A DNA stretch of 64,000 bases from Acidobacteria bacterium AB60 (GTDB taxonomy: Bacteria; Acidobacteriota; Terriglobia; Terriglobales; Acidobacteriaceae): assembly GCA_008682415.1 (NCBI GenBank), contig VANK01000009.1:186001-250000 (forward strand). Reading direction: 5' to 3'. Below the pieces are notes generated by a model. The model had not been told where the DNA came from, did not search any database, and saw nothing but the letters and a program-made list of their open reading frames with translations. Below, piece by piece: positions 1 to 8,298 of the stretch. Made by a program: the position numbers and the translations under genes. Every line of letters starts with the position of its first letter. Positions within the stretch are counted from its first letter, which is position 1.

Positions 1-652
1 ATAATGTGCCGGGCGGGATCGTCACGACCAAGGACCGCCGTGCCGCATAGAATGCCCCCAAGGCGCCTACTACCGATCCAGACGCTCCTTCCCACTCGCG
101 AATCTTATTTTCGAACCTCCATTTCAAATGTTCGCCGCTCAGAGCGCCTGCGCAGGTCGAATCACCGATGATCAAAAGGCCGCTGGCGCAACCTATCCTG
201 GAGTCGGCGAAGTTGCTGACCAACCGACGTAGAGAGTCACGCTCGAGCACTTGCCGCGCATCTGTGAAGACGACGAGTTCTCCCGTCGCTGCCCTGACGC
301 CAATATTGAGTGCGGCAGCTTTACCAATCCGGTCGCGGAGAATGATGGTGCTGATCCTTTGATCCGGATAGGCGTGCAGGATTTCGTCTGTGTGGTCGGT
401 CGATCCATCCGACAAAACAATCACGGAAATCCGGCCGGGATCGTAGTTCGATGTCAGGATGCTATCCAGCTTTCGCCTAATGACCGCTTCCTCGTTATGG
501 GCAGCGATCAGGAAGGTCACGTTCGGTTCGTAATCGGACTTCCTGAAGGCCTTTGGGCGGAATCGCGCCCGAAGCCAGAGCAGGGCAGGATAGCCGGCAA
601 AGGTATAGAACAGAAGCAACCCCGGTAGTAAAACGCACAAAGTAGCGATCAT
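1..652 (-). CDS. Family 2 glycosyltransferase, C-terminus cut by window edge
   Basis: Reading the minus strand from an ATG at 652 gives 217 uninterrupted codons running off base 1, so the C-terminus is missing. The protein opens with a hydrophobic segment (about residues 3-25), then a GT-A fold with VTFLIAAHNEE, the DGSTD nucleotide-binding motif, GKAAALN and a DxD-like TDAR. Such membrane-anchored GT2 enzymes transfer sugars from NDP-sugars during polysaccharide assembly at the inner membrane. The start overlaps the stop of the upstream deacetylase gene by four bases (ATGA), so it is the translationally coupled last visible gene of the EPS operon. Donor and acceptor cannot be told from sequence. 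Confidence 0.9.
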   Translation of the reverse strand, partial: MIATLCVLLPGLLLFYTFAGYPALLWLRARFRPKAFRKSDYEPNVTFLIAAHNEEAVIRRKLDSILTSNYDPGRISVIVLSDGSTDHTDEILHAYPDQRISTIILRDRIGKAAALNIGVRAATGELVVFTDARQVLERDSLRRLVSNFADSRIGCASGLLIIGDSTCAGALSGEHLKWRFENKIREWEGASGSVVGALGAFYAARRSLVVTIPPGTL

Positions 653-1620
653 TGAGGGCGGCCCATCGATGACAGTGACGCCAGCGCCTGGTGCGTATTC
701 ACGAAGGCGGAAGAATCGTGCGAGTCTCGGAGGTGATGAGTGTCGATCATTTCCTGGAATGAGTGAAAGCGACGAAGCGACAACAGCTTTTGTAACTTGG
801 TCTCCATGGTTTCTAGACCGTGATAGTGGCGGAAGCGCGACCGCAAGCGGCCCGCGATGCGTGGCTGCTGAACGTCGATCTCCCACGGGTGCAAGTAGAC
901 CACCACATTTTGACCATGCGTGGCTTCTATGCGGCGAAGCGCCCATAGGGTGTAGGAGAAGGGGAGCAACCTGAGATATCCTCCGCCCGCTGCAGGCAAG
1001 GTGAAGCGACCCAAGCGAAATGTTGAAGGGGGGAACTCGTGTAGGGAGAGACTGCGATCGAGATGGTGCACGTATGGGTTAGGAGGAGCCCCGGGTATAC
1101 CGTAGACATCGTGGTGGATCGGGTAGATACTGGAGTCGTATTCGAACCCTTCTTCGGCGAGGGTGTCGAGCGCCCACAGAGATTGATTCGTTATAGACCA
1201 ACTAGGGGCACGGTAGCCCCGTATTCTGACCCCCGCAGCCTGCTCGATGGCTGTCTTTGCCATGCGGGTATCCTCGCGGAATTCGGCGGGAGTAAGGCGA
1301 TAGATGCAGCGATGCCAATAACTGTGACAAGCAAGTTCATGGCCCCGGTTGGAAATCGCGCGGACGAGCCCGGGTAACTTGTTGGCCACCCATCCCAAAA
1401 CGAAGAAGGTTGCCTTGGTATTTGTTGTGTCAAAGAGTTCAAGCAACCGCTGCGTGTTATGCTCCACCCGCAGGGGCCATCGATCCCAACTATTTCGGGG
1501 CACCTGATCTGCGAAGGCCTCGACTTGGAAGTACTCCTCCACGTCCACAGAAAGGATGTGGCGCATCGGACCCACCGCCGAATAACATGTTGACGCCTGC
1601 AGTGGTGTGTCGCTAAACAT
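649..1620 (-). CDS. Polysaccharide deacetylase, XrtA/PEP-CTERM-locus type
   Basis: A NodB-like deacetylase of about 323 residues. Visible motifs are SVDVEEYF near the N-terminus (catalytic Asp), ATFFVLGWVA, the metal-site segment HELACHSYWH, RGYRAPSWS, and a C-terminal YLHPWEID. These are typical of the DUF3473-containing deacetylases found in exosortase loci, which probably remove acetyl groups from the secreted polysaccharide. I place the start at the ATG at 1620, which has AGGA five bases upstream and sits 26 bases after the preceding stop. An upstream ATG at 1668 would overlap the sugar transferase gene, and MRHILSV at 1566 is another possibility. It lies between the priming transferase and the GT2. 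Confidence 0.9.
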   Translation of the reverse strand: MFSDTPLQASTCYSAVGPMRHILSVDVEEYFQVEAFADQVPRNSWDRWPLRVEHNTQRLLELFDTTNTKATFFVLGWVANKLPGLVRAISNRGHELACHSYWHRCIYRLTPAEFREDTRMAKTAIEQAAGVRIRGYRAPSWSITNQSLWALDTLAEEGFEYDSSIYPIHHDVYGIPGAPPNPYVHHLDRSLSLHEFPPSTFRLGRFTLPAAGGGYLRLLPFSYTLWALRRIEATHGQNVVVYLHPWEIDVQQPRIAGRLRSRFRHYHGLETMETKLQKLLSLRRFHSFQEMIDTHHLRDSHDSSAFVNTHQALASLSSMGRPQ

Positions 1621-1646
1621 CCCAGTCCTACCTTTCAACAAGCCAA

Positions 1647-3020
1647 CTAATACGCACCCCGACGGCAAAGCACCGTCTTGATGGTTTCGAACGCGATGAG
1701 GAGATCTAGCGAGATAGACATATGCTTGATGTAGTAGAGGTCGTATTGAAGCTTCTCCTTGCTGTCCGCCAATGACGATCCGTATCGATAACGCACCTGC
1801 GCCCAGCCCGTTAATCCCGGTCGAACAATGTGCCGGAGATCGTAGTAAGGTATCTGTTCACTGAGCCACGAAGTAAACTCCGGGCGTTCGGGGCGCGGAC
1901 CTATAAGGCCCATGTCCCCACGCAATACATTCCAGAGCTGAGGAATTTCATCGAGGCGGGTTTTGCGCATGAAGCGTCCCAATCGTGTGACCCGCGGATC
2001 ATTCTTTGTTGCCCAGACTGCACCGGTGGAGGACTCGGCATCCCGGCGCATGGTGCGGAACTTGTAGACCGTAAACACTGTTCCTCGAAACCCGGTGCGC
2101 GGTTGGCGAAAGAGGATTGGTCCAGGAGAGCTGATTCTTATGGCGAGAGCGATGAAGGGGATCAGGGGCAAGCAAATCAGTAGAGCGAGAGATGACAGGA
2201 CGAAGGATACGATCCGATGGAAGATGAGGTTGCGATGCTTCAGGCGAAAACCGTCCGTGAAGATCAAAGAACTGGGAGTAAGATGGTCGACGTCGAGCTT
2301 GCCGGACGTCTTTTCAAGCAGGACGCTTGCGTCCTCCACATAAACGCCGCCGAGGCGGAGGCCGAGCAGTTCGCGGAGCGGCATCGTGCCCCGCCGATCG
2401 CCCATGGCGACCACCACGCGATGGACGTTTCCGTTCTTCTGTAGATTGCGAAGAGAAAGAGCCATGCTTTCCTGCGTCGACTCTTCGCTAATTCGGGTAC
2501 TATCCCATCCGATCACGTCCAGGCCGAGATCAGGCCGCGATCGTATCGCTTCAACGAGTTGCCTGGCACGATCGCCTGTCCCGAGGACGAAGACTCGGTC
2601 GCGAAAGATCCTGGTGTGTACGATCCATCCGTAGAACGCGCGCCAACCAACGAGACTGAAGAGCAGAATAAGGATGGCAAACGAGTAATGGCCTGCCCTG
2701 AGAGTGAAGTCTGGACGAAGGTAGACTGTTGCACCCAGGCAAATGGAGAGGATTCCTACAACGGTGAAAATGCGGAAGTAGGTTTCCGCCCTGGAGACCT
2801 GGGTAGGCGCATAGAGGTCCAAATAGTAGGAGAGGAGCAGCACGGCGCAGGTGATCGTGAGAATCTTGACTATTCCGTTCTCATAAGTCAGGACTAGATA
2901 GAAATCTGGCCCAAAGAGAAGCATTGCAGCAGTCATGAACGACAAACCCACAATGAGCGCTTCTCCGCCGATCAGCACGACCGTACGAGCCGGATAGTAT
3001 ACGTGGAAAAGACGGATCAT
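1647..3020 (-). CDS. Undecaprenyl-phosphate sugar phosphotransferase (priming enzyme)
   Basis: A 457-residue polyisoprenyl-phosphate hexose-1-phosphate transferase that starts repeat-unit synthesis on the lipid carrier at the inner membrane. The N-terminal third holds four to five transmembrane helices, followed by a Rossmann-like CoA-binding domain (VFVLGTGDRARQL near 145). After another helix comes the catalytic bacterial sugar transferase domain with PILFRQPRTGF, YKFRTMRRDAE, TRLGRFMRKTRLDEIPQ and GLIGPRPERPEF. Length and order match the exosortase-associated EpsB/WcaJ-like family. Its ATG overlaps the stop of the kinase gene by one base (TAATG). The sugar transferred is unknown. Confidence 0.93.
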   Translation of the reverse strand: MIRLFHVYYPARTVVLIGGEALIVGLSFMTAAMLLFGPDFYLVLTYENGIVKILTITCAVLLLSYYLDLYAPTQVSRAETYFRIFTVVGILSICLGATVYLRPDFTLRAGHYSFAILILLFSLVGWRAFYGWIVHTRIFRDRVFVLGTGDRARQLVEAIRSRPDLGLDVIGWDSTRISEESTQESMALSLRNLQKNGNVHRVVVAMGDRRGTMPLRELLGLRLGGVYVEDASVLLEKTSGKLDVDHLTPSSLIFTDGFRLKHRNLIFHRIVSFVLSSLALLICLPLIPFIALAIRISSPGPILFRQPRTGFRGTVFTVYKFRTMRRDAESSTGAVWATKNDPRVTRLGRFMRKTRLDEIPQLWNVLRGDMGLIGPRPERPEFTSWLSEQIPYYDLRHIVRPGLTGWAQVRYRYGSSLADSKEKLQYDLYYIKHMSISLDLLIAFETIKTVLCRRGAY

Positions 3021-3931
3021 TAGTCCTGGTTCTCCTTATCCATTCCGTCTGGCGAAGCTGCATCGTGGCCGTAGTAGTGATAGGCAGCCGTGCTCTCGTT
3101 CTTGGAGGCGGCGTTGAGGACCACGCCCACCAGGGGGCGATCCTTCAGTTCTTCCCGAGCATGTTGTACGACGCCGAATCTTGTGAAACCGGACCGCACC
3201 ACGAGCACGATTCCGTGGGAGACCGCTGCCAAGCTTGCCACATCAGACACCACGCTCACAGGAGGGGAGTCGATAACAATCCATTCGAAGTGGGGTTCGA
3301 GTTCATCGAGCAGCCCTTTCATTTTTCCGTTGCTCATCAGTTCTGCCGGGCTTCGAGCCGGTCCTCCGGGGATAAAGAAGAGGTCTGGCACTGGCGACTG
3401 CTGCACGATGGAGAAGGCAGAAGCGGTTCCTGCCAGGTAGTCAGGGAGGCCAGGGTTGCAGGGCGCACCGAGATACTCATGGAGGCGTGGCCATCGCAAA
3501 TCCGCATCAACGAGGAGGGTGCGGCAGCCGCGTTGTCTGGCGAAGATCTGACTGAGGTTAGCAGAGAGAAAACTTTTGCCTTCGCGCGGCAAGGAACTTG
3601 TCACGAGGATGATCTTCAAGGTTTGCTTTTGCCGAATCCGGTAGAGACGAGAACGGATCGCTCGGAACTGCTCCGCCCATGGAGTTACCTGACTTTCTTC
3701 TTGCAGAAAGAGCATGTTGCCATTCGCCGCTTGCCAATCTGGACGAGACACTCTGGAGAACGCATTATCGGAATGGGTCTTTTCGCTTTCGACCATCGAG
3801 GGCATTCCGAGCGCTTGCGGCTGAAGAAGTGCCGACGTGTTGAAGGGCGGTAGAGTCACATTGGCAGGCGCACCGGGCCTGCCATTATGTTCCTGTTCAG
3901 CCCGGATCAGCGCTTCATGGATTCTGCTCAT
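3020..3931 (-). CDS. BY-kinase, CpsD/CapB-like tyrosine autokinase
   Basis: A cytoplasmic bacterial tyrosine kinase of about 303 residues that pairs with the Wzz-type protein to control chain length and export. It has a Walker A segment (SSLPREGKS), the Walker A' motif LLVDADLRWP, Walker B-like EWIVIDSPP, and a short C-terminal tyrosine cluster (YHYYG). The fold is the MinD/ParA-like kinase domain of exosortase-associated autokinases. I choose the ATG at 3931 because GAGGA lies five bases upstream; the longer frame begins at 3952. It overlaps the ATPase gene by 17 bases. The tyrosine cluster is small compared with Wzc or CapB, so autophosphorylation capacity is inferred. Confidence 0.9.
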   Translation of the reverse strand: MSRIHEALIRAEQEHNGRPGAPANVTLPPFNTSALLQPQALGMPSMVESEKTHSDNAFSRVSRPDWQAANGNMLFLQEESQVTPWAEQFRAIRSRLYRIRQKQTLKIILVTSSLPREGKSFLSANLSQIFARQRGCRTLLVDADLRWPRLHEYLGAPCNPGLPDYLAGTASAFSIVQQSPVPDLFFIPGGPARSPAELMSNGKMKGLLDELEPHFEWIVIDSPPVSVVSDVASLAAVSHGIVLVVRSGFTRFGVVQHAREELKDRPLVGVVLNAASKNESTAAYHYYGHDAASPDGMDKENQD

Positions 3932-4844
3932 AAGATTCCTCATTTGCGGCATTGCCGAGAAAGTCCCTATGGCAACTCTCCCGCCATGGACCCGGCACAG
4001 CGTCGCCTTCTGCAGTACTCAGGCCCGCTTCCTGCAATTCCAGGTCTTGAGCGACTGCCCGGATCGTGGCGGCCGAAATGGAGCGTTCCTGATCGACGAA
4101 GCCGCTGATCAGCGCGTGCTCGCAGAGTAGGTTCGTAACTCGTGGGATTCCCCGAGAATAGCGATAGATCACATCCAGAGCGTCGGCGCGGAAGATGGGC
4201 TGGCCATTACTGCCGGCGATTGTGAGGCGCTGCTTGATGTATTCAGTGAGTTCCTCAGCCGTGAATGGGCGAGTGTGACAGCGCAGCGTAATTCTCTGCC
4301 ATAGCTGGTGCAAGAGTGGTAGCTTGAGCTTCACTTCCAATTCCGGTTGGCCACAGAGCACGATCTGAAGCAACTTGTCGGTCGACGTCTCGAGGTTTGT
4401 CAGCAAGCGAATCTCTTCAAGCGCTTCGGTGGACAGATTCTGGGCTTCATCGATGATGAGCACCGCGGTCTGGCCAGCTTCATATCTGTCCAGGAGCCAA
4501 CGATTCAAATGAAAGAGCAGCTTTCCCTTTTCGCGGCCCTCCGAAGGTATGCCGAAGTCCGCCATCATATAGTCGAGAAATTCAGAGAAGTTCAGACGTG
4601 GGTTGAAGATGAAGGCCGTGGTTACCTTCTCGGCCATCAACCACTCCATGAACTTGTTCAGCACCGTAGTCTTGCCCGTACCGACGCCCCCCGTCAGCAA
4701 GGTAAACCCTTTGCGATTGCGGACCCCATACGCCAGGCAGCTGAGTGCTTCCCTGGTGTCCCGCGTGAGATAGAGGTAGCGCGGGTCCGGATTCACCGTG
4801 AAAGGGTTGGCTTTCAGCCCATAGAAAGTCTCGAACATAGTCAC
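3915..4844 (-). CDS. ExeA-like AAA ATPase of the XrtA/EPS locus
   Basis: A 309-residue GspA/ExeA-type ATPase. It starts with MFETFYGLKANPF, typical of the family, followed by Walker A LTGGVGTGKTTV (near 50-61) and Walker B VLIIDEAQNL. A winged C-terminal part includes sensor-2-like SRGIPRVTNLLCEHAL. Proteins of this kind accompany exosortase and polysaccharide genes, but their exact role is unproven. Two starts are possible: GTG at 4844, which gives a GTGA overlap with the preceding stop, and ATG at 4838, two codons later. I keep the coupled GTG. No strong Shine-Dalgarno sequence is seen, consistent with coupling. Confidence 0.9.
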   Translation of the reverse strand: MTMFETFYGLKANPFTVNPDPRYLYLTRDTREALSCLAYGVRNRKGFTLLTGGVGTGKTTVLNKFMEWLMAEKVTTAFIFNPRLNFSEFLDYMMADFGIPSEGREKGKLLFHLNRWLLDRYEAGQTAVLIIDEAQNLSTEALEEIRLLTNLETSTDKLLQIVLCGQPELEVKLKLPLLHQLWQRITLRCHTRPFTAEELTEYIKQRLTIAGSNGQPIFRADALDVIYRYSRGIPRVTNLLCEHALISGFVDQERSISAATIRAVAQDLELQEAGLSTAEGDAVPGPWRESCHRDFLGNAANEESYEQNP

Positions 4845-6328
4845 CCGCTGACTGCCTGTCTCATGTCTCTTCTCGCGACATCTCGGGGATCTGACTTTTC
4901 CTTGACTGATACGTACTGCACGACCCCCAGCAGCGGAAGCTCCAGATGGTCTGCGATATCCGCCTCAGTCCGGATGAAGTCTTGCCTGAGTTCGAGCAGC
5001 AGAGCCAAGCCAATGCCAATCCCGAGTCCCAACAAGAAGCCCCCGCCCACAAAGGCGGGCTTTTTGGGGAAAGTAGCCTTCTCGGGTAGGTTGGGCGGGT
5101 CCATGACCCGGAACTGCTCGCCCTGCTGCCGCCGCTCCAGGTCGGTGGCCATCTCGGACTGGGCTTTCTTCGCCAGTAGGTCGTTGTAGAAGCCCAGGGC
5201 GGTTTGGTAGTCACGCGTCAGGGCTTTGAACTGCTCCTCGACCGTGGGAGTGATTTGAATATTGCTCTCGTATTCCCGCATGCCCCGCTGGATCCGGGCC
5301 TGTTCCTGGGTCTTCTCCTTAATGTCATCGTCGATCAGCCGAATGGCCATGCGTATTTGCGCAACCTGCGGCGATGGGAGTACGGGGTGATCGGCAGAGG
5401 GCGAAGCGGCTACCTCTGTATGCTGGCTCGTTCCCTTCAGGAGTTCGATTTGGTACTTGAGCTTCTTAACGTCGGGGTGGTCTTCCGTGTATCTGCTTCG
5501 GAGCTGAGCGAGTTGCGTCTGGAGGGCCTCGATTTCCCGCTGAGCTTCCATTGAGCCGGCCGCGACGGAAGCTCCCGTGGCGTTGGGCGTTGCTTGAGCG
5601 AGTAGGGATTCCTGGACCATCCTCTGCTGGCGGGCAGAAGCGATAGTCTGAGTCAAAGTTTCCATTCGACTCGTCAAGGTTGCGAGCATTTGCATATTCC
5701 GAGCCTCGTCCGTCGGCAACTGGCCGAGGTGTCTCGTTTTGAACGCCGCCAGTATGGAATCCTGCTGATCGAGCTTTTGCTTCGCGTCGTCCACCTGCCG
5801 AGATAGGAACTCGGTCGTGTCTTCGGCGTGTTGCTCGCGGATCTTGAGGCTCTGCTCCATAAAGATGGACATAATCTCGTTGCAGACTTGCTGCGCCAGC
5901 AACCTGTCTCGCCAGGTGAAGGCGATCCGAAAACCCGACGATCCCGCTTCGGTGCGAATTGGACTGATCTCGATGAGCTTCCGCATGCGGTCCAGGATTT
6001 CTTCCACAGGTATCTTGCCTGTATCCTCGCGAAACAGCCCAAACCGTTCGATGATCGGTTGGAGGCGGCTTCGACTCATGATCTGTTCCCGAATGGTGGC
6101 AAGCCTGGAATTTATCTGCTCAGTGACGATAGGCGTTACGAAGCGGTCTGGTACTCGCTGTGGCTCGACAAGAACCATTGCCTCAGACGTGTACCTCGGC
6201 TGGACGAGATAAGTGGTGGCCAGCCCTACGAGCGGACCGACGACGATGGGGGCGATGATCCACCATGCCCGCCTCTTAAGCATGGCCAGCAATTCGGATG
6301 GACCGAGTTCTCTGTTGCCCAGGTGCAT
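4841..6328 (-). CDS. Wzz-type polysaccharide chain-length determinant
   Basis: A 495-residue polysaccharide co-polymerase. An N-terminal transmembrane helix (about 23-43) precedes the Wzz domain (YTSEAMVLVEP). A long periplasmic coiled-coil follows (about 160-360, rich in Gln, Glu and Arg), then a GNVR-like segment (LTRDYQTALGFYNDLLAKK) with a downstream Pro-rich stretch (PPNLPEKATFPKKP). A second helix (FVGGGFLLGLGIGIGLALLL) and a short cytoplasmic tail end the protein. The family sets chain length and couples to the BY-kinase encoded two genes downstream. The gene begins 12 bases after the outer-membrane barrel gene and ends in a GTGA overlap with the ATPase gene. Confidence 0.92.
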   Translation of the reverse strand: MHLGNRELGPSELLAMLKRRAWWIIAPIVVGPLVGLATTYLVQPRYTSEAMVLVEPQRVPDRFVTPIVTEQINSRLATIREQIMSRSRLQPIIERFGLFREDTGKIPVEEILDRMRKLIEISPIRTEAGSSGFRIAFTWRDRLLAQQVCNEIMSIFMEQSLKIREQHAEDTTEFLSRQVDDAKQKLDQQDSILAAFKTRHLGQLPTDEARNMQMLATLTSRMETLTQTIASARQQRMVQESLLAQATPNATGASVAAGSMEAQREIEALQTQLAQLRSRYTEDHPDVKKLKYQIELLKGTSQHTEVAASPSADHPVLPSPQVAQIRMAIRLIDDDIKEKTQEQARIQRGMREYESNIQITPTVEEQFKALTRDYQTALGFYNDLLAKKAQSEMATDLERRQQGEQFRVMDPPNLPEKATFPKKPAFVGGGFLLGLGIGIGLALLLELRQDFIRTEADIADHLELPLLGVVQYVSVKEKSDPRDVARRDMRQAVSG

Positions 6329-6340
6329 TTTTTGAAATCC

Positions 6341-7672
6341 TCAGAACGTGCCAATGGGTGAATGGGTCCAGTTGAAGGCAAAGGTCACAACATTCTGCAA
6401 AATGGCAGAGTTACAGCCGGAGCTTGAGCAACTCCTGAATCCATGCTGAAGGCCGTAGTGCACCAGAACGCTCATCGTGCGCGTCAATTGGTGTTGCAGC
6501 GCTGCCCCGCCATACTGGCTGCTGAACGGGGTCTCGCCCCTTAGCCCCGAGTTTTTGGCATAGACTCCCTCAAGATTGAATTGCCAGCGTCGTGACACCG
6601 GGCGTGTAAGGGCACCAGACGCCATCAGTACTCTCGATCCGGAAAGCAAACCGGACCCAAGTGACAGTGAACGATTGACGCTGAGCTGAAGCGTATTTCT
6701 CGCTATCCGATATTGAAGGCCGGCATCGCCACCCCATGAGAAAGCGTCACGATGAAAGCCGCTGGCTGTCACTTCGTAGGGCTGGGCGTAACCAGTGGCT
6801 TCAATGAGATACCTGCCCTCCTCGCGATGCGCATATCGCAGGCCAGGCGAGTAGGAGCGAACCCTTTCTCCCATCCGACCAATGCTGTCCAGTTCGTATC
6901 CGATGGAAAGAGCGGCCGTGTCCCGTCGATTGATGGCGAAGTTGTAGCCGCCTTGGATTCCGAACTGGGTTCCGCTGAGCAAATCGCTGTCGATCGGGCG
7001 GAAGATGCCGTTCGAACCGGATAGGGTGAAGCTCATCCGGGGCGAATTGCGGTACTCGATTTCCGCGGCGGCCGTGTTGGTGAACCGTTGCGAAGAACTG
7101 GTGACGACGCTTTGGTCGGGAGTCACGGAAGGATCGAGCACCGGAATCCCAAGATCCTCCGGCGAAGCAACGCCCATCAGGCCGAAGCCGAGACTGCCAC
7201 CCATGGAGGAAGGAGTTAACTGGCCTTCATCTGCCAGCAGAAGCGACCAGGTGCGACCAGTAAATTGCTGGGACCATCGCAAAAGATGCGAACCCGAAAG
7301 CTGATGTTCGTATTCCAGCCGCCTGGTGTCATAACGCAGGGCTCCATCGTATTGCAGCGATCCGCCTCGTCCGAGGAACTGTGCGACTGACACCTGCGCC
7401 ATGAGCGACATGGCGGCTGCCGATCCATATTGGAAGTTGCCGTTGCTATCCCAACTCCCAAAGATGGCTGCCGAGGGCTGGATATAAGAGTGACGAGGGC
7501 GGGTTGACCCCAGCCCTTGCTCCCGGACTCCTGTCAGTGGACGGTTATCAGTTTCCGGGCGAACGGAGCCCGTTTGCGCTTGTGAGATGGGCTCCGGCAA
7601 TTGCGCGCTCATCTTCCCAGCCAGCGCCAGAGGGAGAAGGAGAGATAGCCATACGGCTCGAATGTGGAGCAT
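6341..7672 (-). CDS. Outer-membrane beta-barrel protein of the EPS operon
   Basis: A 443-residue exported protein with a clear signal peptide (MLHIRAVWLSLLLPLALAG, cleavage near KMSAQ). Alternating hydrophobic/polar stretches rich in Ser, Thr, Tyr and Gly cover the rest, for example AAAEIEYRNSPRMSFTLSGS, and it ends in an aromatic-terminated strand (FAFNWTHSPIGTF). These are beta-barrel signs. Exosortase-type EPS loci commonly encode such a barrel next to the Wza and Wzz proteins, where it probably helps the polymer cross the outer membrane. It shares the operon with the export protein 17 bases upstream. No catalytic motif is visible. Confidence 0.8.
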   Translation of the reverse strand: MLHIRAVWLSLLLPLALAGKMSAQLPEPISQAQTGSVRPETDNRPLTGVREQGLGSTRPRHSYIQPSAAIFGSWDSNGNFQYGSAAAMSLMAQVSVAQFLGRGGSLQYDGALRYDTRRLEYEHQLSGSHLLRWSQQFTGRTWSLLLADEGQLTPSSMGGSLGFGLMGVASPEDLGIPVLDPSVTPDQSVVTSSSQRFTNTAAAEIEYRNSPRMSFTLSGSNGIFRPIDSDLLSGTQFGIQGGYNFAINRRDTAALSIGYELDSIGRMGERVRSYSPGLRYAHREEGRYLIEATGYAQPYEVTASGFHRDAFSWGGDAGLQYRIARNTLQLSVNRSLSLGSGLLSGSRVLMASGALTRPVSRRWQFNLEGVYAKNSGLRGETPFSSQYGGAALQHQLTRTMSVLVHYGLQHGFRSCSSSGCNSAILQNVVTFAFNWTHSPIGTF

Positions 7673-7689
7673 GATAGGACCTCAATCAA

Positions 7690-8298
7690 TCACGGAACTA
7701 CGATTGTGTCTCCGGGCTTGAGCGCGATGTTCTGGGCATTGCCGCGCCCCTTCAACGCTTCCTTGTAATTGAACGGATATCGGACCGTCTTGTCCCCTTC
7801 GTTTCGCAGAACATAGATCTTCTTCGTATTCGCAAACTCCAGACAGCATCCGGCACTGGCCAACGCCTCCATCACAGTCATATCCTTCGACAGGGGCATG
7901 GAGCCGGAACGCCCGATCTGTCCCGTCAGATAGATATGCCTGCTATTCATTGCGGTTACGGTCACCGTGACCAGAGGCGCCTCAAGGAATTTCTTGAGTG
8001 CCTCTGTAATGTGACTGGCCAATTGCATCGGGGTCAGGCCGGCGGCCTGGATGTCGTTGACCAGGGGGAGCGATATTTTCCCATCGGGACGCACCGGCAC
8101 ACCCCCGGAAAGGTCAGGTTCTTTCCAAACGATCACGCTGAGTGCATCCTCGCGACCGATGATGTAACTCTCATCATTGACCGTCGGAGTAGTGGCGGCT
8201 GCACTGGGACTGTTCGCTGCTGTGGGTGGGACAGGTTGGCCGATCCCCATCCTGACCACAACGCCAAGCAGAAGTACGATTGCGCTCACCGTCCTCAT
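7690..8298 (-). CDS. Wza/BexD-type polysaccharide export protein
   Basis: A 202-residue outer-membrane export protein. A signal peptide (about residues 1-20) leads into the Poly_export domain (SYIIGREDALSVIVWKEPDL, PVRPDGKISLPLVNDI, EALKKFLEAPLVTVTV). A SLBB-like domain follows (IYLTGQIGRSGSMPL, MTVMEALASAGC) and the protein ends ALKPGDTIVVP. It lacks the lipobox cysteine of classical Wza and is shorter, as is usual for the exosortase-associated version. The ATG overlaps the stop of the upstream regulator-like gene (ATGA), tying its synthesis to that gene. Confidence 0.92.
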   Translation of the reverse strand: MRTVSAIVLLLGVVVRMGIGQPVPPTAANSPSAAATTPTVNDESYIIGREDALSVIVWKEPDLSGGVPVRPDGKISLPLVNDIQAAGLTPMQLASHITEALKKFLEAPLVTVTVTAMNSRHIYLTGQIGRSGSMPLSKDMTVMEALASAGCCLEFANTKKIYVLRNEGDKTVRYPFNYKEALKGRGNAQNIALKPGDTIVVP

